NCBI RefSeq assembly: GCF_048007105.1
Contig: NZ_CP180352.1
Span: 3,844,001-3,908,000, forward strand
Direction: 5' to 3'
DNA from: Minwuia sp048007105
Lineage (GTDB): Bacteria; Pseudomonadota; Alphaproteobacteria; Minwuiales; Minwuiaceae
Length of the DNA stretch: 64,000 nt
Shown: in pieces, positions 43,116 to 54,699 of the stretch
How the letters are laid out: every line of letters starts with the position of its first letter
Numbering within the stretch: the first letter of the stretch is position 1
Position numbers and translations under genes: made by a program
The notes under the pieces: generated by a model
Told to the model about the DNA's origin: nothing
Databases searched by the model: none
What the model saw: only the letters and a program-made list of their open reading frames with translations

Positions 43116-45039
43116 CATCCTTCTCATCACCTTCGTGTTCCTGATCGCGGGCGTCCTCGCTGTACCCGTCGCGACCCGTTTCGGGCTCGGCTCGGTCCTT
43201 GGCTACCTGATCGCGGGGATCGCCATCAGCCCGCTGCTCTCCGCCTTCGGAGTGGACGTCGTCAGCATTCAGCACTTTGCCGAGTTCGGTGTCGTGATGA
43301 TGCTTTTTCTCGTCGGACTGGAACTGGAGCCGCGTCTGCTCTGGTCAATGCGCGCGCGGCTTCTGGGACTCGGCGGACTGCAGGTCGTGCTCACCACGGC
43401 CGTGGTAATGGGCGTCGCCCTTGCACTCGGGCAGGTCTGGACGGTCGCCCTGACCATCGGTCTCGTGCTGGCATTGTCGTCGACGGCGATCGTGCTGCAG
43501 ACCCTCAACGAAAAGGGCCTGATGAAGAGCGACGGCGGGCAGGGCGGCTTCTCGGTACTCCTGTTCCAGGACATTGCCGTCATCCCGATGCTGGCATTCA
43601 TTCCCCTGCTGGCGATGCCGGAGTTGCAGGACATGTCCCATGCCGCCACCGGGCATGAGGGCGACGGTCACGGGCACGGACTCAACCTGGTCGAAGGGCT
43701 CGCCGGCTGGCAGCGAGCTCTGGTGACTGTCGCCGGCATCGCCATCGTGATCGTCATCGGCAGCCGGCTGACCGGCCCCATGTTCCGCTTCGTCTCGCTG
43801 GCCAACATGCGGGAGATCTTCGTCGCCGCAGCGTTGCTCTGGGTGGTCGGCATCGCGCTTCTGATGACCCTGATCGGTCTGTCACCGGCCCTGGGCACCT
43901 TCATCGCCGGCGTCGTGCTCGCCAACAGCGAGTACCGTCACGAACTGGAAAGCGACATCGATCCCTTCAAGGGACTGTTGCTGGGCCTGTTCTTCATCAC
44001 GGTCGGCGCCGGCATCGACTTTGGCCTTCTGTCCGAAAGCCCGGGCATGATCGTGGGACTGGCCATCGGCCTCATGGTGGTCAAGGCCGTCATTCTGCTG
44101 GGGCTCTCCTTCCTGTTCCGGATCCGCGGTTCGGACCGCTGGCTCCTCGCCCTCGGACTGGCACAGGCGGGCGAGTTCGGCTTCGTGCTGCTGTCCTTTT
44201 CCGTGGCGCAGTCGGTGATGCCCGAAGCGCTGGCAGATCAGTTGCTGCTGGTCGTGGCGATCTCGATGCTGCTGACACCGGCTCTCTTCATTCTGCACGA
44301 CCGCGTCATCGCCCATCGTTTCATCGACACGGCGTCGGACAGCCCCGATCCGATCGACGAGATCGGACCGATCATCGTCGCCGGGCATGGCCGTTTCGGC
44401 GGTGTGGTCAACCGGATGTTGCGGGAATCCGGCTACACCACAACGGTGCTCGACTATTCCTCGGCGCAGCTTGAGATGCTGCGGGCCTTCGGGCTCGGCG
44501 TTTACTACGGCGACGCCACGCGCCCCGACCTGCTGCATGCCGCGGGTATCGAGAAGGCAGCGATGATCGTGATCGCCATCGATGGCCGAGACCGCATCAC
44601 CGAACTTGTGCGCCACGTCCGCAAGAACCATCCGCAGGTCCATGTGGTCGCCCGCGCCGTCGACCGGACACATGTCTACGAACTCTGGTCCGCCGGCGCG
44701 CGAGACGTGATCCGCGAAACCTTCGATAGCGCCGTCCGGGCCGGACGTTCGGCTCTAGAGGCCCTTGGGGAGCATCCTTTCGATGCGGAACGAAAGGCCC
44801 GGCAATATGTCGTCAACGACCGCAAGCATCTTAGGGCGCTGGCCGATCTCTACGTTCCGAATGTGCCGCTTCACGAGAACCCGGCATTCATCGAAAAGAC
44901 ACACGAGGTCAGGGCCGAGATCGAAGCGGCTCTGACAGGCGAGGATCGCGGGTTCGCGATTCGCGCCGAGCGCGGCTGGTCGCCGCCTTCGGTGAATGAC
45001 GTAGAGACCGAGAAACGCAGGTCAGAGGAGCCCGAGTGA
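43108..45039 (+). CDS. Glutathione-regulated potassium-efflux antiporter, KefB/KefC family
   Basis: 643 residues. The first 390 or so form the CPA2 antiporter with about 12 helices (GLGSVLGYLIAGIAISPLL, LALSSTAIVLQTLNEKG, LGTFIAGVVLANSEYRHE). A cytoplasmic RCK domain follows at about 415-535 with the nucleotide motif IIVAGHGRFGGVVNRML and a second acid DYSSAQ. A His/Gly-rich loop (HEGDGHGHGLNL) lies at about residues 180-200. The start is ATG 43108 inside the KefF coding end. Protects against electrophiles by K+ loss and acidification when glutathione adducts form. Whether GSH adduct formation controls this member is inferred. Confidence 0.9.
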   Translation: MGDILLITFVFLIAGVLAVPVATRFGLGSVLGYLIAGIAISPLLSAFGVDVVSIQHFAEFGVVMMLFLVGLELEPRLLWSMRARLLGLGGLQVVLTTAVVMGVALALGQVWTVALTIGLVLALSSTAIVLQTLNEKGLMKSDGGQGGFSVLLFQDIAVIPMLAFIPLLAMPELQDMSHAATGHEGDGHGHGLNLVEGLAGWQRALVTVAGIAIVIVIGSRLTGPMFRFVSLANMREIFVAAALLWVVGIALLMTLIGLSPALGTFIAGVVLANSEYRHELESDIDPFKGLLLGLFFITVGAGIDFGLLSESPGMIVGLAIGLMVVKAVILLGLSFLFRIRGSDRWLLALGLAQAGEFGFVLLSFSVAQSVMPEALADQLLLVVAISMLLTPALFILHDRVIAHRFIDTASDSPDPIDEIGPIIVAGHGRFGGVVNRMLRESGYTTTVLDYSSAQLEMLRAFGLGVYYGDATRPDLLHAAGIEKAAMIVIAIDGRDRITELVRHVRKNHPQVHVVARAVDRTHVYELWSAGARDVIRETFDSAVRAGRSALEALGEHPFDAERKARQYVVNDRKHLRALADLYVPNVPLHENPAFIEKTHEVRAEIEAALTGEDRGFAIRAERGWSPPSVNDVETEKRRSEEPE

Positions 45040-45210
45040 TCCAGGAGCCCGTCTTTCAAGGCGCCAGTCGATTGCCCCGCCGTTTGCAGGCCAGTGACCA
45101 TCAGCCCCTCTTGGCGAACCCCTGCGACTCGATCAGATGCACTTTCGGCAGACGTTGACTGCCGAGGGCCAAACCTGCCTGCCGCACACCACCCGGGCCA
45201 TTGAAATTAT
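45040..45210. other. Non-coding stretch between kefC and the duplicated tRNA fragment
   Basis: 171 bases with no convincing gene or terminator. A short inverted GCAGACGTTGACTGCC region near 45,152 can fold weakly. Together with the following att scar it makes a 477-base gene-free stretch. Confidence 0.6.
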
Positions 45211-45257
45211 TGGTGAGCCCGACAGGATTCGAACCTGTGACCCGCTGATTAAAAGTC
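45211..45257 (-). repeat. 47-base direct copy of the 3' end of tRNA-Lys (att-like repeat)
   Basis: Bases 45211-45257 are identical to 45517-45563, the 3' 47 bases of tRNA-Lys from the anticodon loop to CCA. The match stops exactly in the anticodon arm at 45258. This is the classical footprint of a tRNA-targeting tyrosine integrase: the intact tRNA marks one junction and this copy marks the other. Confidence 0.9.
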
Positions 45258-45516
45258 GCCATGACATGTTATAAGTCATTGATTTAAAATATATTTTTTC
45301 GGCCAAATTTACAGCATTTGGAGTCTCGACCGATTTTGACTGATTTACCAGGGACTTAGAAATGAGCGATCGGCGGCACAATCTTGGCACAATCGACAAA
45401 CAGCTGGTTCGTGTTCGCCACATCGAAGACGACACAAATTCTACACATAAGATGATGTCGTCTATATGACGTTGAAGGGCGGGAGAAAAAATCTTCAGGA
45501 AAATCAAGGGATTAAG
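45258..45516. mobile_element. AT-rich remnant of an element integrated at tRNA-Lys
   Basis: 259 bases between the two att-like copies, visibly richer in A+T than the surroundings (e.g. TTAAAATATATTTTTT near 45,285). It has a tandem 9-base repeat GGCACAATC at 45375-45383 and 45386-45394 (11-base period), which may be an integrase or excisionase arm site. No integrase frame can be recognised. Either most of the element was deleted between the two repeats, or this is a very small integrated unit. Confidence 0.7.
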
Positions 45517-45592
45517 TGGTGAGCCCGACAGGATTCGAACCTGTGACCCGCTGATTAAAAGTCAGCTGCTCTACCAACTGAGCTACGGGCCC
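45517..45592 (-). tRNA. tRNA-Lys (anticodon TTT)
   Basis: A 76-base cloverleaf with encoded CCA on the minus strand. The acceptor pairs GGGCCCG with CGGGCTC, the D-arm is AGCTCAGTTGGTAGAGC, and the anticodon loop is CTTTTAA with TTT. The T-arm reads CAGGTTCGAATCCTG. Its 3' half is duplicated at 45211-45257. Confidence 0.96.
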
Positions 45593-45671
45593 ACCGAGGC
45601 TGCGCGGCGCGCCGGACAGCGGCGCGGAACCTAGGCCGCGGCCCGCCGGGGGTCAAGCCGCTGAACCGCCT

Positions 45672-46871
45672 TCAGAGGCCGAGAATGGCCTTGGCGACGA
45701 TGTTGCGCTGGATCTCCGACGACCCGCCCGCGATGGTCCGCATCCGGTTGGACAGGCAGGACGGCAGCAGCGGCACGGCCAGTTCCGGCCCGACCGGCTC
45801 CCGGTTGACGCCGGGCTCCAGCGCCTCGGGCTGCCAGGGCGCTGCGAAATAGCCGCAGACCTCGACGCCCAGTTCGTCGGCCCGCTGCGATGTTTCCGCG
45901 CCCAGGATGTTGACGAAGGACGACGCGGCGCCTGGCGGCCCGCCGGCGCTGAGGCTCGCCATCACCCGCTGTTCGGTCGCTTCCAGCGCCATGTTGGCGG
46001 TGCGGAGCTGGCTCAGTTTCGCGGCGAAGGCCGGATCATCGGCCAGCGTCGCGCCGCCGGCCGGCGTCATGCGGGCCAGCGTCTCGGCCTTCTCCAGGGT
46101 ACGGTTGATCTCGATCGAGCCCATGCCGAAGCGCTCGAATTCCAGCAGATACTTGGCCACCGTCCAGCCGCCATTCTCGGGGCCGACACGGTTCGCCTTC
46201 GGCACACGGACATCGTCGAAGAAGACCTGGTTGAGCTCGTGCGCGCCGGCGAGATTGATGATCGGCTTCACGGTGATGCCGGGCGAGGCCATGTCGATCA
46301 GCAGGAAGGAGATCCCCTCCTGCTGCTTGCCCCCGGTCGAGGTCCGGACCAGTGCGAACATCATGTTCGCGTGCTGGGCGTAGCTGGTCCAGATCTTGGT
46401 CCCGTTGACCACGTAGTCGTCGCCGTCACCGACCGCCATGGTCTTCAGGGACGCCAGATCCGACCCGGCGCCGGGCTCGGAATAGCCCTGACACCATATG
46501 TCCTCGCCAGAGAGGATACGCGGCAGGTAGTACGCCTTCTGTGCTTCCGTGCCGTGACCGATCAGCATCGGGCCGCACATCTTCAGGCTCATGGGGATCA
46601 GCCCCGGTGTCTCGGCGCGGACGCATTCCTGGGCGAAGATGTAGCGCTGGATGATGCCCCAGCCGGTGCCGCCATGTTCTTCGGGCCAGTCCGGGGCGGC
46701 CCAGCCCTTTTCGTGCAGGATGCGCTGCCAGGCCATCGAGGTTTCGATGTCCTGCCAGAGACTGGTCCGCTTGCGCGCGCCGTCCCGCAGTTCCGGCGTC
46801 ATGGCGCTTTCGAGCCAGTCGCGCACCATCTGCCGGAACGCCTGATCCTCTGCCGAAAGCCGGATGTCCAT
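45672..46871 (-). CDS. Acyl-CoA dehydrogenase family protein
   Basis: 399 residues, FAD-dependent enzyme that introduces an alpha,beta double bond in acyl-CoA. N-terminal helical domain (residues 1-130), QGYSEPGAGSDLASLKT (substrate/FAD loop), and a C-terminal helical domain ending in AGGSSEIQRNIVAKAILGL with the FAD adenine-binding GGSSEIQRN. Start is ATG 46871 with AGGAGG 9 bases ahead; the longer upstream frame overlaps tgt. The catalytic base cannot be placed reliably by eye. It is downstream of tgt on the same strand (21-base gap), but no fatty-acid operon partner adjoins it. Confidence 0.92.
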   Translation of the reverse strand: MDIRLSAEDQAFRQMVRDWLESAMTPELRDGARKRTSLWQDIETSMAWQRILHEKGWAAPDWPEEHGGTGWGIIQRYIFAQECVRAETPGLIPMSLKMCGPMLIGHGTEAQKAYYLPRILSGEDIWCQGYSEPGAGSDLASLKTMAVGDGDDYVVNGTKIWTSYAQHANMMFALVRTSTGGKQQEGISFLLIDMASPGITVKPIINLAGAHELNQVFFDDVRVPKANRVGPENGGWTVAKYLLEFERFGMGSIEINRTLEKAETLARMTPAGGATLADDPAFAAKLSQLRTANMALEATEQRVMASLSAGGPPGAASSFVNILGAETSQRADELGVEVCGYFAAPWQPEALEPGVNREPVGPELAVPLLPSCLSNRMRTIAGGSSEIQRNIVAKAILGL

Positions 46872-46891
46872 CCCCGGTGTCCTCCTCGCGA

Positions 46892-48019
46892 CTAGATGGG
46901 CGGAATGTCGCCGGCGGCCTGCTCCGCACGGAAGGCCGCGGCGAAGTTGTCCAGCCCGCCGGACCGGATGGCGGTCCGCATGCCCCTCATCAGCGACTGG
47001 TAGTAGTGCAGGTTGTGCCAGGACAGCAGCATCGAGGCGAGGATCTCCTTCGCCTTCACCAGATGGTGCAGATAGGCTCGGCTGTAGTCGGTGCAGGCGG
47101 GGCAACCGCACTCATCGTCCAGCGGCCGCGGATCGTCCTTGTGACGGGCGTTGCGGATGTTCACCGTCCCGCGGCGGGTGAAAGCCTGTCCGTTCCGGCC
47201 CGAACGGGTCGGGGCCACGCAGTCGAACATGTCGACGCCGCGCTGGACCGAACCCACCAGATCGTCCGGCTTGCCGACGCCCATCAGGTAGCGCGGATGC
47301 GCCTCCGGCAGCATCGGCGCCGTGAAGTCGAGCGTGCGGAACATCTCGTCCTGTCCCTCGCCCACCGCGAGACCGCCGATGGCGTAGCCCTCGAAGCCGA
47401 TACCGGTCAGCGCCTCGGCCGATTCCCGGCGCAGATCCTCGAAAGTGCTGCCCTGGACGATGCCGAACTGGCCATAGCCCTCCCGGTTGCGGAAGGCATT
47501 GCGGGAGCGCTCGGCCCAGCGCATCGAAAGACGCATCGATTCCGCAGCCTTCTCGTGCGGCGCCGGATACTCGGTGCACTCGTCGAAGGCCATGGTGATG
47601 GTGGCGTCCAGCAGGTCCTGGATTTCCGTCGAGCTTTCCGGCGTCAGCTTCACCCTCTGGCCGTCGATATGACTGGCGAAGGTGACGCCCTCCTCGTCGA
47701 GCTTTCTCAGGCCGGCCAGCGACATGACCTGGAAACCGCCGCTGTCGGTCAGGATCGGCCCCGGCCAGTTCATGAAACGGTGCAGTCCGCCAAGCGCCGC
47801 GACGCGTTCGGCGCCCGGCCTGAGCATCAGGTGATAGGTGTTGCCGAGAATGATCGACGCACCGGTCGCCTTCACGGATGCCGGCAGCATGGCCTTCACG
47901 GTGCCGGCGGTGCCCACCGGCATGAAGACGGGCGTCTCGATCTCGCCATGGGCGGTGCGGAGGCGGCCGGCGCGGGCCCGGCCGTCCGTGGCCTCGACGT
48001 CGAATGCGAATGCGGTCAT
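46892..48019 (-). CDS. tgt: tRNA-guanine (queuine) transglycosylase
   Basis: 375 residues. Exchanges G34 of GUN-anticodon tRNAs for preQ1 in the queuosine pathway. Catalytic Asp in LTDSGGFQVMSL, the second Asp in MFDCVAPTRSGR, and Zn-binding Cys in DECGCPACTDYSRAYLHHL. Typical family length. Start ATG 48019, overlapping the queA stop by 4 bases, so tgt and queA are co-translated. Confidence 0.97.
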   Translation of the reverse strand: MTAFAFDVEATDGRARAGRLRTAHGEIETPVFMPVGTAGTVKAMLPASVKATGASIILGNTYHLMLRPGAERVAALGGLHRFMNWPGPILTDSGGFQVMSLAGLRKLDEEGVTFASHIDGQRVKLTPESSTEIQDLLDATITMAFDECTEYPAPHEKAAESMRLSMRWAERSRNAFRNREGYGQFGIVQGSTFEDLRRESAEALTGIGFEGYAIGGLAVGEGQDEMFRTLDFTAPMLPEAHPRYLMGVGKPDDLVGSVQRGVDMFDCVAPTRSGRNGQAFTRRGTVNIRNARHKDDPRPLDDECGCPACTDYSRAYLHHLVKAKEILASMLLSWHNLHYYQSLMRGMRTAIRSGGLDNFAAAFRAEQAAGDIPPI

Positions 48020-49041
48020 GCGTCCACGCGGTGCAACAGGCAGGCGTCGCCATAGGAATAGAAGCGGTAGCCCGTCTCTATGGCATGAGCGTAGGCGGAA
48101 TGCATCCGTTCCAGACCGCTGAAGGCCGAGACCAGCATGAACAGCGTCGACCGGGGCAGGTGGAAGTTCGTCAGCAGCATGTCGGCAGTGCGTACCCGGA
48201 CGCCGGGGGTGATGAAGATGTCGGTCGCGCCGGAGAACGGCTGCACACGCCCGCTGTCGTCGGCGGCGGATTCCAGCAGCCGCAGGGAGGTGGTGCCGAC
48301 GGCGATCAGCCGCCCCGTCCGTCCGTTGATCCTGTCCGCGGTCTCGGCAGTGATCTCGCCGATCTCGGCGTGCATCCGGTGATCGTCGGTATCGTCGGCC
48401 TTGACCGGCAGGAAGGTCCCCGCGCCCACATGCAGGGTGAGGCGGGCCAGTTCCACGCCTTTCGCCGCCAGCTTCGCCAGCAGGGCCTCGGTCAGATGCA
48501 ACCCTGCCGTCGGCGCCGCCACCGCGCCCTCGCGGTCGGCCAGCACGGTCTGGTAGTCGGTGCGGTCCCGCTCGTCCGTCGGCCGTTTGGAGGCGATGTA
48601 GGGCGGCAGCGGCATCTCCCCGGCCGCATGCAGCGCCGCCATCAACTCGGCCTCGCCGCGGTCGAAACGCAGAACCACCTCGCCGGCCTCGCGCTTCTCG
48701 GCAACTTCGGCCGTCAGCCCATCGAAGATCACCGTATCGCCTTCACGCAGCCGCTTCGCCGGTCGCGCGAACGCGGCCCAGCTACTGCCGTCCAGACGCA
48801 TGTGCAGGGTCGCCTCGATCCGCGCCTCGCCGCGGCGGCCCTTCAGGCGCGCCGGGATGACCTTCGTGTCGTTGGCGACGAGCAGGTCACCCGGCTCCAG
48901 GATGTCCGGCAGATCGGCGATGGTGCGGTCGGCCAGACCGCCGGGACCGACGTCCAGCAGCCTGGCGCTCTCACGAGGTTCCGCGGGCCGGAGCGCGATA
49001 CGCTCTTCCGGCAGGTCGAAATCGAAGAGATCGACCTTCAC
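48016..49041 (-). CDS. queA: S-adenosylmethionine:tRNA ribosyltransferase-isomerase
   Basis: 341 residues. Moves the ribosyl of SAM onto preQ1-tRNA to make epoxyqueuosine, the step after tgt. MKVDLFDFDLPEERIALRPA, LLVANDTKVIPARL, PTAGLHLTEALL, and the C-terminal ATDIFITPGVRVRTAD are all family landmarks. It follows coaD by 9 bases and overlaps tgt by 4, giving coaD-queA-tgt in one transcription unit. Confidence 0.97.
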   Translation of the reverse strand: MKVDLFDFDLPEERIALRPAEPRESARLLDVGPGGLADRTIADLPDILEPGDLLVANDTKVIPARLKGRRGEARIEATLHMRLDGSSWAAFARPAKRLREGDTVIFDGLTAEVAEKREAGEVVLRFDRGEAELMAALHAAGEMPLPPYIASKRPTDERDRTDYQTVLADREGAVAAPTAGLHLTEALLAKLAAKGVELARLTLHVGAGTFLPVKADDTDDHRMHAEIGEITAETADRINGRTGRLIAVGTTSLRLLESAADDSGRVQPFSGATDIFITPGVRVRTADMLLTNFHLPRSTLFMLVSAFSGLERMHSAYAHAIETGYRFYSYGDACLLHRVDA

Positions 49042-49050
49042 CGCGTCCGG

Positions 49051-49548
49051 TCAGCCCTTGTTTTCGAGCTTCGCGATCAGCCGTTCGGCCACGGCCGGCG
49101 AGACGAAAGGCCGGACATTGCCGTCCAGCATGCCGATTTCCTTGACCAGCTTGGAGGCGATGAACTGGTGACTGTCGGAAGCCATCAGGAAGATGGTCTC
49201 GATGTCGGCGTTCAGCCGCACGTTCATGCCGACCATCTGCATCTCGTACTCGAAGTCCGAGACGGCGCGCAGGCCGCGGATGATGGCGCGGGCGCCGCAT
49301 TCCTCGGCGAAATGCATCAAAAGGCCCTCGAACGGGCGCACTTCGCACTGTCCCTCGAAGGAGGCGACTTCGTGCTCGACCATCTCGACCCGCTCCTCCA
49401 GCGAGAAGAGCGGCCCCTTGCCGGCATTGATGGCCACACCGATGACCAACCGGTCCACCAGACGCGCGGCGCGCCTGATGATGTCGAAATGGCCCAGATG
49501 AATCGGATCGAAGGTGCCGGGATAGAGCCCGACAATCTCACGCGACAT
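49051..49548 (-). CDS. coaD: Phosphopantetheine adenylyltransferase
   Basis: 165 residues. Adds AMP to 4'-phosphopantetheine in coenzyme A synthesis. YPGTFDPIHLGHFDII contains the T/HxGH nucleotidyltransferase motif; RGLRAVSDFEYEMQM, HQFIASKLVKEIGMLDG and FVSPAVAERL follow the family order. Start ATG 49548; the frame stays open upstream into gyrA's tail without similarity. Lies between gyrA and queA. Confidence 0.96.
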   Translation of the reverse strand: MSREIVGLYPGTFDPIHLGHFDIIRRAARLVDRLVIGVAINAGKGPLFSLEERVEMVEHEVASFEGQCEVRPFEGLLMHFAEECGARAIIRGLRAVSDFEYEMQMVGMNVRLNADIETIFLMASDSHQFIASKLVKEIGMLDGNVRPFVSPAVAERLIAKLENKG

Positions 49549-49582
49549 GCTGATGGTTCCTCCCCCGGGGCGGCTCCTGCGG

Positions 49583-52360
<2,778 letters not shown>

Positions 52361-52530
52361 GTGGCAGGGCCTCCGTCGACCTGCGACCGGCGTATTCTAC
52401 GCCTGAACGACAGCCGATCAGGGATCAGATCAGGCCGTCATGAAATCGCAGTGAATCAGTGAGATAAGGTTCTGTTTTTGATAGCCCGTATCAGGCCGCC
52501 GGGCAAGCGTCAGAGGCACTTTTCCGCCGC

Positions 52531-53343
52531 TCAGGAGGCCTCGCTGCGCGTCTCCGGCGCCGGCAGATGCAAGGCATCCATCAGATCGCGGAGTTCCTGC
52601 CGCGCGGCGATGTGGGACATGCTGACTTCGACCCCGGAATCGTCGTCCATCACGTCCAGCAGGGTCAGCCCGTCGAGGAACAGTTCACGGTAGATGACGC
52701 GCTCGGAAAGGCCCGGCGCAACGCGGAAGCCAATGCGGTCCTTGAGCTTCTCCAGGACGTCGCCGACCCGGCGCTTGTTGCGGGCGTCAAGCTGGCTGAG
52801 CCGGTTGCGGATGACGATCCAGTCCACCGAGCCGCGGTCGCGCAGCATGCGGCGTTTCCGCTCCTCCCAGACCGTTTCCGCATACCGGCTGGGCTTGAGC
52901 ACCTCGAAGGTCTCCGGATCCACGTCCGCCAGGTTGTCCAGATCGACGAAGCTGTCGTTCATGGGCGTGATCAGCGTGTCGGCGAAGTTGTGGGCCAGCC
53001 GGCTGAGCGGGTTGTCATGACCCGGGCAGTCCATCACCACGAATTCAAGACGCGGCGCGAAGTTCTCCAGGATGGCCATCAGCTTGCGGGTATCGGCATC
53101 CGGGTTGTCGGTCGGCTGGACCGCGGCGATCTCCGGCATGGGCAGCCGGACCCCGCGGCGCACGGCGGTGCGGGCGCGGTTGCTGAAATAGCGGCTGAGC
53201 GTGCCCTGCCGGGCATCGAGGTCGATGGCGCCGACGCGCCGGCCGTCACGGACCAGCGACACGATGATGTGCATCGCGGTCGTGGACTTGCCGGTCCCGC
53301 CCTTTTCGTTGCCGACGACGATGGCGTGTGCGCTCTGGCTCAT
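52531..53343 (-). CDS. mipZ: Division-plane positioning ATPase MipZ
   Basis: 270 residues of the ParA/MinD superfamily. Deviant Walker A NEKGGTGKSTTAMH, signature-like VVMDCPGHDNPLSRL, and the conserved ARQGTLSRYFSNRAR and DRGSVDWIVIRNRLSQLDAR blocks are those of MipZ rather than of chromosome ParA. In Caulobacter MipZ forms a gradient from the ParB-bound origin and blocks FtsZ assembly near the poles. Its presence is a good sign of an alphaproteobacterium. No parB gene is next to it. Confidence 0.93.
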   Translation of the reverse strand: MSQSAHAIVVGNEKGGTGKSTTAMHIIVSLVRDGRRVGAIDLDARQGTLSRYFSNRARTAVRRGVRLPMPEIAAVQPTDNPDADTRKLMAILENFAPRLEFVVMDCPGHDNPLSRLAHNFADTLITPMNDSFVDLDNLADVDPETFEVLKPSRYAETVWEERKRRMLRDRGSVDWIVIRNRLSQLDARNKRRVGDVLEKLKDRIGFRVAPGLSERVIYRELFLDGLTLLDVMDDDSGVEVSMSHIAARQELRDLMDALHLPAPETRSEAS

Positions 53344-53420
53344 GCTCCGCCCGAATCCGGAATGATCAGGCTGGCAGTCCTAGAACAAATTCCGCCGTCA
53401 CGAAATGCGCCGCAACGCCT

Positions 53421-54410
53421 CTACTCGACGTGGTGGATGGGCGCGTCCGGGTAGAAGGCGTGATAGGCGAAGGCGAAATCGATGCCGTGGGCGACGTCGA
53501 TCTCCTGGCCGTCCTGTATTCGCGTCACCGTGACATTGCCGACGTCGCGGCTTTCGGAGATGACATTCTCGTCCAGCGCGGAGACCTGCCCCGGTGTCCA
53601 GCGGATGAGGCGGCCGTCCGGCAACTCGATCTCGCCCTTCTGGCGGACGAGCGGCAGACTCCAGGCCCCTTCGGCACCGAGCGAGACGACCCGCATCATC
53701 GGTGGAAGCCCCTCGGGCAGATCGCCCCTGAACAGGAAAGGCTGAGCGAGCGTGTCATAGCCGACATAGGGGTTCTGGCCATAGTTCCGGACGTAGCGCC
53801 CGCTCGGCACCATCACCTCGCCATCGGGCGCCCGTTTGCGGAAGTTCCCGAAGGACTCCAGCCGCGAGGGAATGATCTTCAGGCGTTTACCTGTGAGTTC
53901 GCCAATGATCGCCTCGCCAAGGAATTGCTGCCACCAGCTCTCGGTCTGCCGGTCGTACATGACCAGATCCGAGTGGCGGAGCCGGCCCGTGGTGCCGAAA
54001 TCCAGCACCCGTCCGTCCAGCCGCCGGTCGAAGACGATCGCGGCGTTGCAGAGCGGGCAGAACGTGACCGCCACCGGCACGCCGGCCAGGTCGTCATTGG
54101 CGATCTCGTGCCACATCAGCACCGACAAAGGGTAGGCCTTCGCCTCGCCGTCGATCACCAAACCGATCACCGGATCGCGGTCCGACAGCCCTTCGGCCTC
54201 GGCGACCGGCACGAAGGCCGGTTCGTCGATCGGCGGGATGCCGTCACGGGGCGGCCCACCGCTCAGGATCTCGCCGAAATCAACCGAGCGCTTCGAGAAG
54301 TCGGTCATCGGAAACTCGGACTTCCAGTATCTGATGTACTGCTCGTCCGTCTGCGCCCAGGACGGAATGGCGGCAAGCAGCAGGGCGATGAGTGCGGCAA
54401 GGCGGATCAT
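53421..54410 (-). CDS. DUF3179 family exported protein
   Basis: 329 residues with a Sec signal peptide (LAALIALLLAAIPSWA/QTD). The body matches DUF3179: a motif with FCPLCNAAIVFDRRLDG (conserved Cys pair), a conserved LRHSDLVMYDRQTESWWQQF, and a TGKRLKIIPSRLESF stretch. Family members are periplasmic and of unknown biochemical role. It is the only exported protein in this run and stands alone between mipZ and a divergent amino-acid dehydrogenase gene. Confidence 0.88.
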   Translation of the reverse strand: MIRLAALIALLLAAIPSWAQTDEQYIRYWKSEFPMTDFSKRSVDFGEILSGGPPRDGIPPIDEPAFVPVAEAEGLSDRDPVIGLVIDGEAKAYPLSVLMWHEIANDDLAGVPVAVTFCPLCNAAIVFDRRLDGRVLDFGTTGRLRHSDLVMYDRQTESWWQQFLGEAIIGELTGKRLKIIPSRLESFGNFRKRAPDGEVMVPSGRYVRNYGQNPYVGYDTLAQPFLFRGDLPEGLPPMMRVVSLGAEGAWSLPLVRQKGEIELPDGRLIRWTPGQVSALDENVISESRDVGNVTVTRIQDGQEIDVAHGIDFAFAYHAFYPDAPIHHVE

Positions 54411-54635
54411 GGGCGTCTCCAGAGTCGGATACAGGAAGGACTATCCGCGGGTGGTCAGCCGGGCGACACACAAGGCCGTGACGAAAACGACAGATTCCGC
54501 GCCGCACAGGCGCCTATTGCACCGCAACAGACACGCAACAATCTTTCGCGTCAGTTATTCACGCCGACACTGAGGCCCTCACACATCGAACAGAAACCGC
54601 AGGATCGGTCTATTTTCATCGCTTACGCGACGGTT

Positions 54636-54666
54636 GGTTGAAAATTAACCGTGTTGTGGTGAATTG
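54636..54666 (+). promoter_or_regulatory. Candidate promoter with a near-palindrome ahead of the leucine-type dehydrogenase
   Basis: TTGAAA (54638-54643), 17-base spacer, GAATTG (54661-54666, weak). The -35 lies inside GGTTGAAAATTAACC, a near-perfect inverted repeat that could be an Lrp- or MarR-type operator. The gap from the DUF3179 start to the dehydrogenase (289 bases) holds no gene. Confidence 0.35.
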
Positions 54667-54699
54667 AAGGTCTTCATTGCAACAGAAGGACGCACGGCG

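Noticed and set aside
45133..45507. A 124-residue minus-strand frame across the tRNA-Lys scar
   Set aside because: It runs through the duplicated tRNA fragment and shows no integrase motif; judged non-coding.
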